A stretch of DNA of 21,576 nt from an uncultured Anaerolineaceae bacterium (GTDB taxonomy: Bacteria; Chloroflexota; Anaerolineae; Anaerolineales; Anaerolineaceae): the NCBI GenBank assembly GCA_937894825.1, contig CALCQT010000398.1, forward strand, positions 1 through 21,576. Direction: 5' to 3'. Positions within the stretch are counted from its first letter, which is position 1. The number at the start of each line of letters is the position of its first letter. The position numbers and the translations under genes were made by a program. Below the pieces are notes generated by a model that saw only the letters and a program-made list of their open reading frames with translations, made no database searches and was not told the DNA's origin. Shown here one piece after another: positions 1 through 7,783 of the stretch.

Positions 1-1
1 C

Positions 2-1744
2 CTGCGCGATGAATCGGACCGGTCCGGAATGCGGATCGTTATTGAACTCAAGCGGAACGGGCAGCCGAAGCAGGTCTTGAATCTGCTGTATAAGCATACC
101 CTCCTGCAATCAACCTTTGGTGTGCAGCTGTTGGCGCTGGTAGAGAACCAGCCCCGTACGCTTTCCTTTAAAAAGGCGCTGCAAATCTTTATAGAGCATC
201 GCCTGGAAGTAATCCAACGCCGGACCCAGTTTGAGTTGGATAAAGCGAAAGCCCGCGCCCATATTCTGGACGGGCTGCTGATTGCACTGGCGAATCTGGA
301 TGAAGTGATTGCGCTGATTCGAGCGGCAAAGGACACCGAAACGGCTCGCAATGAGTTAATGGAGCGTTTCAACCTGTCTGAATTGCAGGCGCAAGCGATT
401 CTGGATCTGCAGTTGCGCCGGCTTTCGGCGCTGGAACGGTTCAAGATTGAACAGGAACAGCAGGAGCTGATGGCTCGGATCGAAGAACTGAACGCGCTGT
501 TGGCGGATCCGAAGAAACAGCTGGCGGTTATCAATCAGGAAACGGATGAGCTGACCAAGAAATTCGGCGATGAGCGCCGCACGACGATTGAGGCGGACGC
601 CATTGAAAACCTCTCGGAAAGTGATCTGGTCGACGAACAGTCGGTGTTTATCACGCTGACGGAACGCGGTTACATTAAGCGCGTCAACGCAAATGTGTAT
701 CGCACTTATAACCGCGGCGCAATTGGTGTGGCTGGTCACGGTTTAAAAGAAGAAGATGCGCTGTCCAAGCTGGTTTTTGCCAATACACTGGATACTGTCC
801 TGTTCTTCACGAATCAGGGACGGGTCTATTCGGAAAAGGTATACCGCATTGTCAAAGGCGGCCGGACCGATAAAGGAACCCCGGTGGTGAACGTCATCAA
901 TTTGGCTCCCGAAGAAAAGGTCACGGAATTGCTGGCGATTTCCGAATTTTCTCCGCAGGACTTCCTGGTTATGGTGACCGCGAACGGAAAAATCAAGCGC
1001 AATGCGCTGAAAGATTATGCCAATGTTCGCACCAATGGGATGATCGCGATCCGCCTGGATGCGGACGACGAGCTGAAATGGGTGCTGCAGACTGATGGCC
1101 GCCAGTATGTGATCATGGCGACTGAGAAGGGCAAAGGGCTGCGTTTTGCCGAGACGAAGGTTCGCTCGATGGGGCGGACAGCTGGTGGGGTGCGCGGGAT
1201 GCGCATCGCCGCTGACGACCGGCTTGCCAGCGTGGATGTGACTTCCGAGGACGATTTCTTGCTGGTGGTCGGTGAAAAAGGGATCGGGAAACGGACACCG
1301 GTCAAGGGCGTGCCGCCTCACGGTCGCGCCACCGGCGGGGTGATGATTACGAATAAGAATATGCTGGATGTGACCGGGAATGTGATTGCCGCGAAAGTGC
1401 TGCAGGAGAATGATGACGTGACGTTTATCACCTCCAGCGGGAATGTGATTCGGCTGAAGGGAGCTGTGATTCCGGTAAAGGGCCGTACCGCGCGTGGTGT
1501 CCGGTTGGTTCGTCTGGTGGATGATGATACGGTTGCGGCTGTAACCAGCAATGACGCGGACGCGATTCTGGACGGCATCCCGGAAAGTGAACTGCCTGCC
1601 GCGACGCTGCCGGATTTCGAAGAAGACGATCTGCCTGAGGAATTGGATGTGGATGATCTGGAAGAAGATCTGGATGAAGAAGATTTGAATGAAGAAGATT
1701 TGAATGAGTCAGAGGATGGTGACGGGGAGTCAGAGGAAGAATAA
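2..1744 (+). CDS. gyrA: DNA gyrase subunit A, C-terminal part (5' end outside window)
   Basis: C-terminal two-thirds of a type IIA topoisomerase A subunit, which with GyrB introduces negative supercoils. The reading frame is already open at base 2, so the Met at 29 is internal and the catalytic Tyr domain lies outside the window. Visible parts are the end of the tower domain, the coiled coil (QILDLQLRRLSALER-like region through the ELMARIEEL stretch) and then a six-bladed beta-pinwheel with repeating G-R-T-x-x-G-hydrophobic blade ends (for example GRTAGGVRGMRI, GRTARGVRLVRL). The last 50 or so residues form a very acidic tail of Asp/Glu. The GyrA box expected in blade 1 (Q-R-R-G-G-R-G) reads YNRGAIG at 707-727, so it is degenerate. 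A ParC/GrlA-type subunit is the alternative reading. It converges on the 72-residue gene. Confidence 0.9.
   Translation: MRDESDRSGMRIVIELKRNGQPKQVLNLLYKHTLLQSTFGVQLLALVENQPRTLSFKKALQIFIEHRLEVIQRRTQFELDKAKARAHILDGLLIALANLDEVIALIRAAKDTETARNELMERFNLSELQAQAILDLQLRRLSALERFKIEQEQQELMARIEELNALLADPKKQLAVINQETDELTKKFGDERRTTIEADAIENLSESDLVDEQSVFITLTERGYIKRVNANVYRTYNRGAIGVAGHGLKEEDALSKLVFANTLDTVLFFTNQGRVYSEKVYRIVKGGRTDKGTPVVNVINLAPEEKVTELLAISEFSPQDFLVMVTANGKIKRNALKDYANVRTNGMIAIRLDADDELKWVLQTDGRQYVIMATEKGKGLRFAETKVRSMGRTAGGVRGMRIAADDRLASVDVTSEDDFLLVVGEKGIGKRTPVKGVPPHGRATGGVMITNKNMLDVTGNVIAAKVLQENDDVTFITSSGNVIRLKGAVIPVKGRTARGVRLVRLVDDDTVAAVTSNDADAILDGIPESELPAATLPDFEEDDLPEELDVDDLEEDLDEEDLNEEDLNESEDGDGESEEE
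1676..1705 (+). repeat. tandem 15-bp repeat in the acidic tail of gyrA
   Basis: The 15-mer GAAGAAGATTTGAAT occurs twice head to tail (1676-1690 and 1691-1705). It encodes part of a run of L-x-E-E-D pentapeptides (LEED, LDEED, LNEED, LNESED) in the acidic GyrA tail. Slippage at this repeat would change tail length without shifting the frame. Confidence 0.85.
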
Positions 1745-1763
1745 CCTCAGTTACGAACCTTTC

Positions 1764-1814
1764 AGTAATAAAGAACGGAGCCGCAAGTTTTATGCGGCTC
1801 CGTTCTTTATTACT
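1764..1814. terminator. bidirectional intrinsic terminator between gyrA and the 72-aa gene
   Basis: Perfect inverted repeat: 22-base arms 1764-1785 and 1793-1814 around a 7-base loop (AGTTTTA). The G+C-rich core (GGAGCCGCA) is flanked by T-rich outer arms on either strand. It begins 20 bases after the gyrA stop, and its right arm overlaps the TAG stop (1813-1815) of the minus-strand gene by two bases, so one hairpin can serve both converging transcripts. Confidence 0.85.
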
Positions 1815-2031
1815 ATCTTGAAGCGGACACTTTCAGAATATTTCCTTCCGCATCCACAGTCACCCGCAACAGAAGCTTGATGGTATGTCCGTCTGCGGTT
1901 TTCTCGTTCTTTTCATAAACCAGAACTGTATTCCCATCCGTCTGCCCTGTTTTCTTCGGGCTGACGTTTCTAAACTCCGGGTAGTCCTGATAAATTTTCT
2001 TATTAATACCGTCGATTTTCAGCGTCGCCAT
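1813..2031 (-). CDS. 72-residue protein of unknown function, third gene of the ftsZ cluster
   Basis: Small protein with no signal peptide or membrane segment. Its composition (LKIDGINKKIY near the start, IKLLLRVTVDAEGNILKVSAS at the end) suggests a beta-rich fold, and there is no catalytic motif I can name. The ATG at 2031 has an AGGAG about 9 bases upstream, and the gene follows the ftsZ stop by 24 bases. It is therefore probably co-transcribed with ftsZ and ends inside the shared terminator. The coding potential is supported by spacing, ribosome binding site and terminator placement; function is not recognised. Confidence 0.7.
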   Translation of the reverse strand: MATLKIDGINKKIYQDYPEFRNVSPKKTGQTDGNTVLVYEKNEKTADGHTIKLLLRVTVDAEGNILKVSASR

Positions 2032-2055
2032 TTCCAGGTACTCCTGCTTAAGAAC

Positions 2056-3444
2056 CTACATTTTCCGGCGGATGAAGGTTGGTACATCCAAATCCTGCTG
2101 CTTATCCATCTCCGGATTTTCTCTTGGAACGGTAAGCGTGGCCGGCGTGATGCCGCTCAAGCCGAGCGGTGACATGAATGTTTCAAACGCTGCTTCGGCC
2201 GCTGCGGAAACTTCATGTTTCACCGGTGCAACCGTCGGGTCAATTCTGGTTTCGGATCGGGTATCCGATGACGGTACGGCGGTGTTTTCCGTGCGACCGG
2301 AGGCGACGGATGCGGTTGCATAGGCTGTTTCGTAAACTTCCGCTTCTTCTCTGATGATTTGAATGGCAGGTTTGAATTCAGCAGCTTTAACAGGTTCCGC
2401 TCGTACAATTTTCTCTTCCGATGGCAGCTTAAGCGGAATTTGCTTTGGGTTGTTCATCGACTCCAACGGGGTGGACGCCATACCGGTTACGATCAGGATG
2501 ATCTCGACTTCATCATTCAAATTGTTATCGATAATCTGACCAGGGATGATTTCGGCCTGATAATTCGATAATTTCTGCAGATAGCCCATCCCTTCCATCA
2601 CTTCGCTGAAAGTCAGGTTTTCATCGCCGGTGAAGTTGGCGATGATTCCGGTAGCGTTCTCGATTGGGAGGTGTTCAAGGAGCGGATGGTTCAGCGCCTG
2701 ATACATAGCTTTGGAGATTTTCTCGGGCCCTTTTCCGTACCCAATGGTGAGCAGCGACCCGCCGCCGTTCAGCATCATGTTTTTGATATGAGCAAAATCG
2801 ACGTTAATCTCGCCGACGTTGGTCAGCAATTGGCTGATTCCCAACACACCCTGGCGCAGCACATCATCCGCGATTTCGAACGATTCTTTCAGTGAAAGGT
2901 TCCTGGGGACGATTTTCAGAAGCTGGTCATTGGGGATGGTGATCAGCGTGTCCGAATGGGCTGCCAGTTTATTCAAGTAAGTGCGGGCATTTTGAATACG
3001 CCGGCCGGATTCAAAGGAGAAAGGGGTGCTGACAACCGAAATTGTCACCGCACCGATCTCTTTGGCAATTTCCGCGGCGATACCGATCGCGCCGGATCCG
3101 GTTCCGCCGCCCATTCCGGCCGTCAGAAAGACAACATCCGCGCCCTGCAGCGCTTGACGGATTTCGGCTTCACTCTCCAACGCTGCCTGTTCGCCGATCT
3201 CCGGTTTCCCGCCGGCGCCCATGCCGCCGGAAACGTGCGGACCGATCAGGATCCTGGTCGGCGCTTTGTTCTGATCCAGCGCTTGAGCGTCCGTGTTGGC
3301 GGCGATGAATTCAACATCGGTATATCCTTTTGATATCATCCGGCTGACAGCATTACCTCCGCCTCCGCCCAGCCCGATAACTTTGATGACCGGTTTATTG
3401 TAAATAATCTCTTTGTCGTGATTTGAATTCGAAATGCTGTTCAT
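2056..3444 (-). CDS. ftsZ: cell division protein FtsZ
   Basis: Tubulin-like GTPase that polymerises into the division ring at mid-cell. Seen in 462 residues: glycine-rich T1 loop (GLGGGGGNAV, about 24-33), T3 NTDAQAL (50-56), tubulin signature GMGGGTGSG (110-118), T6 PNDQLL, a disordered linker after about residue 320, and a C-terminal conserved peptide DVPTFIRRK (about 453-461) of the kind that binds FtsA or SepF. The T7 loop reads NVDFAHI: the first Asp is kept, but the second catalytic Asp (Asp212 in E. coli) is His219. ATG at 3444 has a GAGGT ribosome site that overlaps the TGA of the upstream gene, 9 bases away. No ftsA, ftsQ or mur genes are adjacent. Confidence 0.93.
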   Translation of the reverse strand: MNSISNSNHDKEIIYNKPVIKVIGLGGGGGNAVSRMISKGYTDVEFIAANTDAQALDQNKAPTRILIGPHVSGGMGAGGKPEIGEQAALESEAEIRQALQGADVVFLTAGMGGGTGSGAIGIAAEIAKEIGAVTISVVSTPFSFESGRRIQNARTYLNKLAAHSDTLITIPNDQLLKIVPRNLSLKESFEIADDVLRQGVLGISQLLTNVGEINVDFAHIKNMMLNGGGSLLTIGYGKGPEKISKAMYQALNHPLLEHLPIENATGIIANFTGDENLTFSEVMEGMGYLQKLSNYQAEIIPGQIIDNNLNDEVEIILIVTGMASTPLESMNNPKQIPLKLPSEEKIVRAEPVKAAEFKPAIQIIREEAEVYETAYATASVASGRTENTAVPSSDTRSETRIDPTVAPVKHEVSAAAEAAFETFMSPLGLSGITPATLTVPRENPEMDKQQDLDVPTFIRRKM

Positions 3445-3453
3445 TGGATTACC

Positions 3454-4872
3454 TCATTGCTTTCCGTTTTGCGAAACAGATACAGTATGGATTTGACAAT
3501 TGTTGAAACGCAATTGCCGGATGATGTTTTTTGGATAGAGCGAAATATCATTGAGCAAAATCACTTTCGGAACTGTCAACGCTTCGTTCAGGTTCTTTCC
3601 GGTTTTGATGTTTTTGCGTCCGGAAAAACGGTTGATGATCTCCCGTTGTTCTTCAGTCAACAGCGATTCTGTGTCCGGAAGCAGAAAATAAGTCGAGAAA
3701 TTCTCCCCGCGCAGAAAAATCGCGATCAGTGAGCGGACAATTTTGACAAAATTCTCGGCAATGATCCGGATCAGTTTTTTCCCTTCGCCATAAAAGAATG
3801 GCGCCACCGCAGACAGTCCCCGCCAGAACAATTCTCCGATTTCCGAAGAAACACTTTTTGCAATCTTCTGTGTGGCAACCTGTGGTTCTTTGTGGAAGAC
3901 GTTTCGAAGCATGACGCCTCGATTGACCCGGCCGGAAAGGGCAGCTTCGTCCTGATAGCGCTTGTTGGTCATAAATTCCACCGGCAGTTTGTACAGGTTG
4001 CAGGCGACCACATAAGATGGCAGCGCCTGTTCCGTTCCTGGTTGCTGCAGCATGGAAAGAACTTGGACCAATTGCTGTTTCGCTTCCTTCGGTGAAATGT
4101 CGAACGGACCGGTGGCGTCGCTCCAGCGTCCGCTGTGGAACAGGATCATTGGAACTGTTTTATTCAATTCCTGCTTCAAAACGGCCTGGTACCACTCATA
4201 GATATGGAACCCTTTGTGGTCGGTATGATCACTGTGATACGCAGCGGTAAAACGACCGGAAGCAGGGCCGCCCGCACCCCAGTCCAACGGATGTTCCTGA
4301 AAGCCCGCGTCAGCGGAGAAGATGATATTGGGCAGAATTGTTTCATTGTGCTGTGTCTTCAGAATCTTCAGCGATGCTTTCAAAAATGAAATATCCCAGT
4401 AATCGCCTCCCGGTTGGAGCAGCGGGAAAAGCGGAATCATCTTCTGGCTAAGACAAATCTCAGCATAACGAACGAAAAGCGCAACGAATCGTTCGACGAG
4501 ATCCGGCTTCAGCCAATCTTCCACGCTCCAGGCTTCCTTCATGTTTGGATGGTCAAAAAACCGAATTAAATGCGCTCCGCTCTTGCGATAATAGGCAACG
4601 CGTTCTCTGAAAAGGGCGAGAGGAAGCGGTTCGGACAAAGCGAGCCCCAGCGTGATAACCGGTTCAATGCCGGCTGCCGCGATTCGCTGAATAAAGTTTT
4701 CCGGAATTTCGACATTTTCCGTAACCGAAAGAACCAGCCAACGGGTTCCGGCCGCCTGCAATTTCGGCAGCCAGTAATCCAGGCTCGCTTCATCATAATG
4801 ATCGGTGTCCTCATAATAATGGAAGCCGAGCTGTTTTGGTCTGTTGGTTGAAGAAGTTCCTTTGCTTGCCAT
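3454..4872 (-). CDS. cytoplasmic TIM-barrel-like (glycoside-hydrolase-like) protein upstream of ftsZ
   Basis: 472 residues, no signal peptide and no clear membrane span. The first 300 or so residues read like a (beta/alpha)8 barrel: regular hydrophobic strands (TRWLVLSV, IEPVITLGL, HLIRFFDHPN, MIPLFPLLQPGGDYWD, PMILFHSGRW) alternate with amphipathic helices, as in the GH5/GH39-type superfamily. I cannot place the acid pair with certainty. The last 100 residues are a different, basic region with no recognised motif. Start ATG 4872 is preceded by AAAGGA. It is the first gene of the cluster and runs directly into ftsZ, so its dosage is probably linked to division. Substrate and activity are unknown. 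Confidence 0.6.
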   Translation of the reverse strand: MASKGTSSTNRPKQLGFHYYEDTDHYDEASLDYWLPKLQAAGTRWLVLSVTENVEIPENFIQRIAAAGIEPVITLGLALSEPLPLALFRERVAYYRKSGAHLIRFFDHPNMKEAWSVEDWLKPDLVERFVALFVRYAEICLSQKMIPLFPLLQPGGDYWDISFLKASLKILKTQHNETILPNIIFSADAGFQEHPLDWGAGGPASGRFTAAYHSDHTDHKGFHIYEWYQAVLKQELNKTVPMILFHSGRWSDATGPFDISPKEAKQQLVQVLSMLQQPGTEQALPSYVVACNLYKLPVEFMTNKRYQDEAALSGRVNRGVMLRNVFHKEPQVATQKIAKSVSSEIGELFWRGLSAVAPFFYGEGKKLIRIIAENFVKIVRSLIAIFLRGENFSTYFLLPDTESLLTEEQREIINRFSGRKNIKTGKNLNEALTVPKVILLNDISLYPKNIIRQLRFNNCQIHTVSVSQNGKQ

Positions 4873-4934
4873 GCGGTCCTTTTACTCCAAAATCTATACC
4901 CGATATGTTGCAAGAATAATGCCAGGTAGTAGGT

Positions 4935-4972
4935 AAAAAAAGAACAGCCTGATTCTAAGCCGTTCTTTTTTT
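4935..4972. terminator. hairpin with poly-A/poly-T arms
   Basis: Arms 4935-4948 and 4959-4972 (AAAAAAAGAAC against GTTCTTTTTTT, 13 of 14 pairs) around a 10-base loop. T-rich on both strands, so it looks like an intrinsic terminator. It lies upstream of the TIM-barrel gene and downstream of the permease, and would insulate the ftsZ cluster from read-through. Confidence 0.6.
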
Positions 4973-5000
4973 ATGGGTGGTGTTTCTCTATGGAGGAACC

Positions 5001-5041
5001 TTGATAATAATTTTCGCACTTTGTGCAAAAATTATTATCAA
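5001..5041. repeat. A+T-rich 41-bp inverted repeat
   Basis: TTGATAATAATTTT at 5001-5014 is repeated exactly in reverse complement at 5028-5041, with an inner GCAC/GTGC pair (5016-5019, 5023-5026), one mismatch and a TTT loop. 18 of 19 positions pair. It has no following T-run, so it is less terminator-like than its neighbours. An operator, a small mobile-repeat remnant or an RNA stem are all possible. It sits inside the 339-bp gap 4873-5211, where I see no gene. Confidence 0.7.
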
Positions 5042-5060
5042 AACCGATGTCATCTCGACT

Positions 5061-5098
5061 CTCGAAAAAAACCGTGGACATCCGCGGGTTTTTTCGAG
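5061..5098 (-). terminator. probable terminator of the APC permease gene
   Basis: Arms CTCGAAAAAAACCG (5061-5074) and 5085-5098 pair at 13 of 14 positions. Inner bases 5075-5084 can extend the stem with GGA/TCC. Read on the minus strand the hairpin ends in TTTTTTT, about 110 bases after the permease stop. It is the third inverted repeat in this intergenic stretch. Confidence 0.55.
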
Positions 5099-5211
5099 GC
5101 GGAGAGACCCTCAAGGTCCATTTCAGGTCTGATATTCTGCAGAGGATGATTATGTGGAAAAAGTGTAGGAGATTTTTATAATGCTATCCTCTAGGACACT
5201 TTCTTGAAAAA

Positions 5212-6591
5212 TCAAATTTCTTGTCGAGATTTTTCCTCTTCAAGTGTGTCCGGATCAACAGTCTCAATTTCGGGATGCTGTTTCGCAAAAAGCAGCGAAA
5301 TTCCGATGATGATCGCACAGATGACCAGAAAAATGCCAAACAACTCATTCTGAAAGCCGGAAAGCACAATGATCGAAGCGCCACCCATGGCGAGGATCGG
5401 AATGATCCAGCCTTTGATCACATTTTTAATTTCACCCTGAATGGCCAGTTTAATGACGGCGGCATAAAGCGTAAAGTAGAGCATATAGTTGACGACCATC
5501 GCGATTTCAGAGATGTCATGCAGCCCATGTGTCCAGATGAATTTCTGTGTGACGTAATGGACGGCCACCCACACCATGGCGATCACGAAAGACAGCACCC
5601 CGGAGCGGACCGGAACGCCGTGTTTTTGATCTACGGTTGTGTATTTCTCATATCCCGGCAGCATCTTGCGCAGCGCCAGGGAATAAGGCATGCGGATGAA
5701 CCCCAGGATCATTCCGTTGTCTGTGCCCAACACGGAAACGATGACCAGCAAAATGATCAGTTTCGCGCCAAATTCGTTGCCCATCAATTTGGTTGCTGCT
5801 ACTGCCAGATGGTCATTTCCAAGCGCAAGGATTTGGTCCGGCCCCAAAAAGGCACTCATTCCGACAAAATAGGTGATATAGAGCAACAGGATCAGCAATG
5901 GTGAGATGATCAGGGCGAGGTAAAGGTTCCGCTTGGAATTCTTGATCTCGTGGCAAATGGTTGTGGCGACGATCCAGCCATCATATGCGTACAGTACTGC
6001 CGGAATGGCGGCCAGCCAGGAGCCGGACGTTCCTTCCGTGATGGTGGTCCGCCAGGCTTCTCCCGGATTTCCCCAGATCATGCCGGCGATGCCGAACAGG
6101 ACCAATGGGATCATTTTGATCACGACTGAAATGCGCTGGAAACTCCCGCCAAGTTTGGCTGAGAGCATGTTTAAGGTATATAGCGCGATAATCACGATCA
6201 CGCTGATCAGAACCTGCCGTTCGATGGTGTTTTCCCAGCCGAAAAGAATGTTGATGTAGACGCCGGCGATCCAGGCAATGATCGCGATCAGGGTCGGATA
6301 ATAAATCCACATATGAAACCAGCCGAAGGCGATGGCGACCTTTTTGTTCCAGAATTTATCCGAGTACGTGATAACGCCGCCCGCGTTATCCGTTCTGCTG
6401 GCAAGTTCCGAGACGGCCAGACAGCCGAAAACGATGCTGACGGCTGCGACGCTGAGCGCGATGACGCCCTGGGATATATTTCCTCCCGTGAAGTAGAGGA
6501 TGTTGTAGCTTTTGAAGAAAATACCGGAGCCGATCACAATGCCGATGATCATGGCAATTGCGGTGAACAGGCCATATTTCCGTTGTTCCAT
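5212..6591 (-). CDS. APC-superfamily amino acid permease
   Basis: 459-residue integral membrane protein with about 12 hydrophobic segments. The first carries the family signature GIVIGSGIFF, where the substrate amino and carboxyl groups bind in known APC structures. The PAVLYAYDGWIVA stretch corresponds to the conserved region of TM6, so the protein resembles the LAT/SteT branch of neutral amino-acid exchangers or symporters. A TTG 18 bases further upstream (6609) gives a longer frame, but the ATG at 6591 has AAAGGA at about 9 bases and begins MEQRKYGLF, as is usual in the family, so I use it. Neighbouring genes are sugar systems. The 231-bp upstream gap 6592-6822 holds a TAGAAT -10-like element (6637-6642, minus strand) but no convincing -35. 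Substrate not determinable. Confidence 0.88.
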   Translation of the reverse strand: MEQRKYGLFTAIAMIIGIVIGSGIFFKSYNILYFTGGNISQGVIALSVAAVSIVFGCLAVSELASRTDNAGGVITYSDKFWNKKVAIAFGWFHMWIYYPTLIAIIAWIAGVYINILFGWENTIERQVLISVIVIIALYTLNMLSAKLGGSFQRISVVIKMIPLVLFGIAGMIWGNPGEAWRTTITEGTSGSWLAAIPAVLYAYDGWIVATTICHEIKNSKRNLYLALIISPLLILLLYITYFVGMSAFLGPDQILALGNDHLAVAATKLMGNEFGAKLIILLVIVSVLGTDNGMILGFIRMPYSLALRKMLPGYEKYTTVDQKHGVPVRSGVLSFVIAMVWVAVHYVTQKFIWTHGLHDISEIAMVVNYMLYFTLYAAVIKLAIQGEIKNVIKGWIIPILAMGGASIIVLSGFQNELFGIFLVICAIIIGISLLFAKQHPEIETVDPDTLEEEKSRQEI

Positions 6592-6822
6592 GTTGAGGAA
6601 TCCTTTCAAGGATTGATGGGATGCGAAGCGATATCTATTCTACACTGAGAATGTGATTTTTGAAACGGGATAACAATACAGTTGGGATCTGAAATTTTTG
6701 AAAAAATTCCTGAAGGATCCTTAAAAGCCTAGAAACAGGTCTTGTTCTTAGACTTTCGGGATACCCTCAGGTATTGTATTTTTTTTATTCGAGGTTGTTT
6801 TTACATTCCTGAACCTTAATTA

Positions 6823-7779
6823 TTAATGATATTCATTGAAATCTATTGTAAAGGCATCTACCTCCTGTTTTGTGGGGAAGGAATCAATGCTTCCGGGTCG
6901 TGAAACGCTTAAAGCTGCGGCATGATTTGCCCAGTCCATTGCCGTCGATATACTTTTTCCACAAATATTGTGTGCATATAGGAAGCTCGAGATAAAATTA
7001 TCACCTGCACCTGAAGGATCAACGGCTTTAATCTTTAACGACGGAACAGAACAGGTTTCATCTTTGTCATGATAAATCGCTCCATCAGCTCCAAGTGTTA
7101 TGACGACTTGCCTAACCTGATAACGTTTAATCAGTCTTTCGCATAAGTCTAGCGGGTCATACGTAGCTGAAAGCGGGATTTCCAACATCATTTTCGCTTC
7201 GGTTTCATTTGGACAAATTAAATCGACAAAATCCAGAATGCCGAGCGGCTGATCCGGGATCGGTGACGGATTCAGAACTGTATACATGCCTAGTTCTTTG
7301 GCAAGTTTGATCCCTTTCATGGCAGTATCAAAAGGAATTTCAAAATCTGTTATAAAAATCTTCGCATCCTTATAATCCTTGATTAATGGCTCAGCTTGTT
7401 CAAAAGTTAAACGTTTCTTCACTGATTCAATCATAATAATCATGTTGTTGCCGTTATCATCCAAGAGCATCAATGATCCGGCTTCGGAAATGCGATAATC
7501 GTCCACTAAAAGTAGTTTATCGATGTTTACATGATGATCAATCAGCCATTGAATACCGATCTTGGATCGCTGGTCAGTTCCCATCATCCCAATAAAACCG
7601 ACATTTACGCCATACTTGGAAAGGATCATTGCTTTGTGTGAGGCCTTGCCACCATCTTTAATAATATTAAACTTCCAAGCGGTAATGGATTCTCCTGGCG
7701 AAGGAAGTTTGTGCACGCGTGCCTGGCCTGTACCGGCAGCGTGCGATCCCATCACAACGACATCTGGTATCTTATTCAT
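6823..7779 (-). CDS. PfkB-family carbohydrate kinase
   Basis: 318 residues, ribokinase-like fold, ATP-dependent phosphorylation of a sugar or sugar derivative in the cytoplasm. The N-terminal substrate-binding signature reads GGKASHKA (43-50; GGKGANQA in ribokinase). The C-terminal ATP/anion-hole signature is DPSGAGDNF (254-262), with Asp260 as the expected catalytic base. The central stretch NPSPIPDQPL and CPNETEAK are typical of the family. ATG 7779 is four bases after the stop of the NagB-like gene and its ribosome site is weak, so translational coupling is likely. It is the last gene of the minus-strand operon with the CUT1 permeases. The sugar phosphorylated cannot be named. Confidence 0.88.
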   Translation of the reverse strand: MNKIPDVVVMGSHAAGTGQARVHKLPSPGESITAWKFNIIKDGGKASHKAMILSKYGVNVGFIGMMGTDQRSKIGIQWLIDHHVNIDKLLLVDDYRISEAGSLMLLDDNGNNMIIMIESVKKRLTFEQAEPLIKDYKDAKIFITDFEIPFDTAMKGIKLAKELGMYTVLNPSPIPDQPLGILDFVDLICPNETEAKMMLEIPLSATYDPLDLCERLIKRYQVRQVVITLGADGAIYHDKDETCSVPSLKIKAVDPSGAGDNFISSFLYAHNICGKSISTAMDWANHAAALSVSRPGSIDSFPTKQEVDAFTIDFNEYH

Positions 7780-7783
7780 AGGA

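Noticed and set aside
356..1578. Several long minus-strand frames opposite gyrA
   Set aside because: Arg/His/Ser-rich compositions typical of antisense shadows of a G+C-rich gene, with no ribosome sites or family motifs.
2056..3444. FtsZ gene considered as a TubZ or CetZ-type plasmid/archaeal tubulin
   Set aside because: It has the bacterial FtsZ loops and a C-terminal FtsA/SepF-binding peptide, in a core-gene neighbourhood.
6592..6609. TTG start extending the APC permease by 6 residues
   Set aside because: No ribosome site precedes it, whereas the ATG at 6591 has AAAGGA at a good distance.
6713..6722. AAGGATCCTT palindrome and nearby A/T runs downstream of the PfkB gene's neighbour
   Set aside because: Only 10 bp with no adjacent T-run in the right direction; too short to call an operator or terminator.
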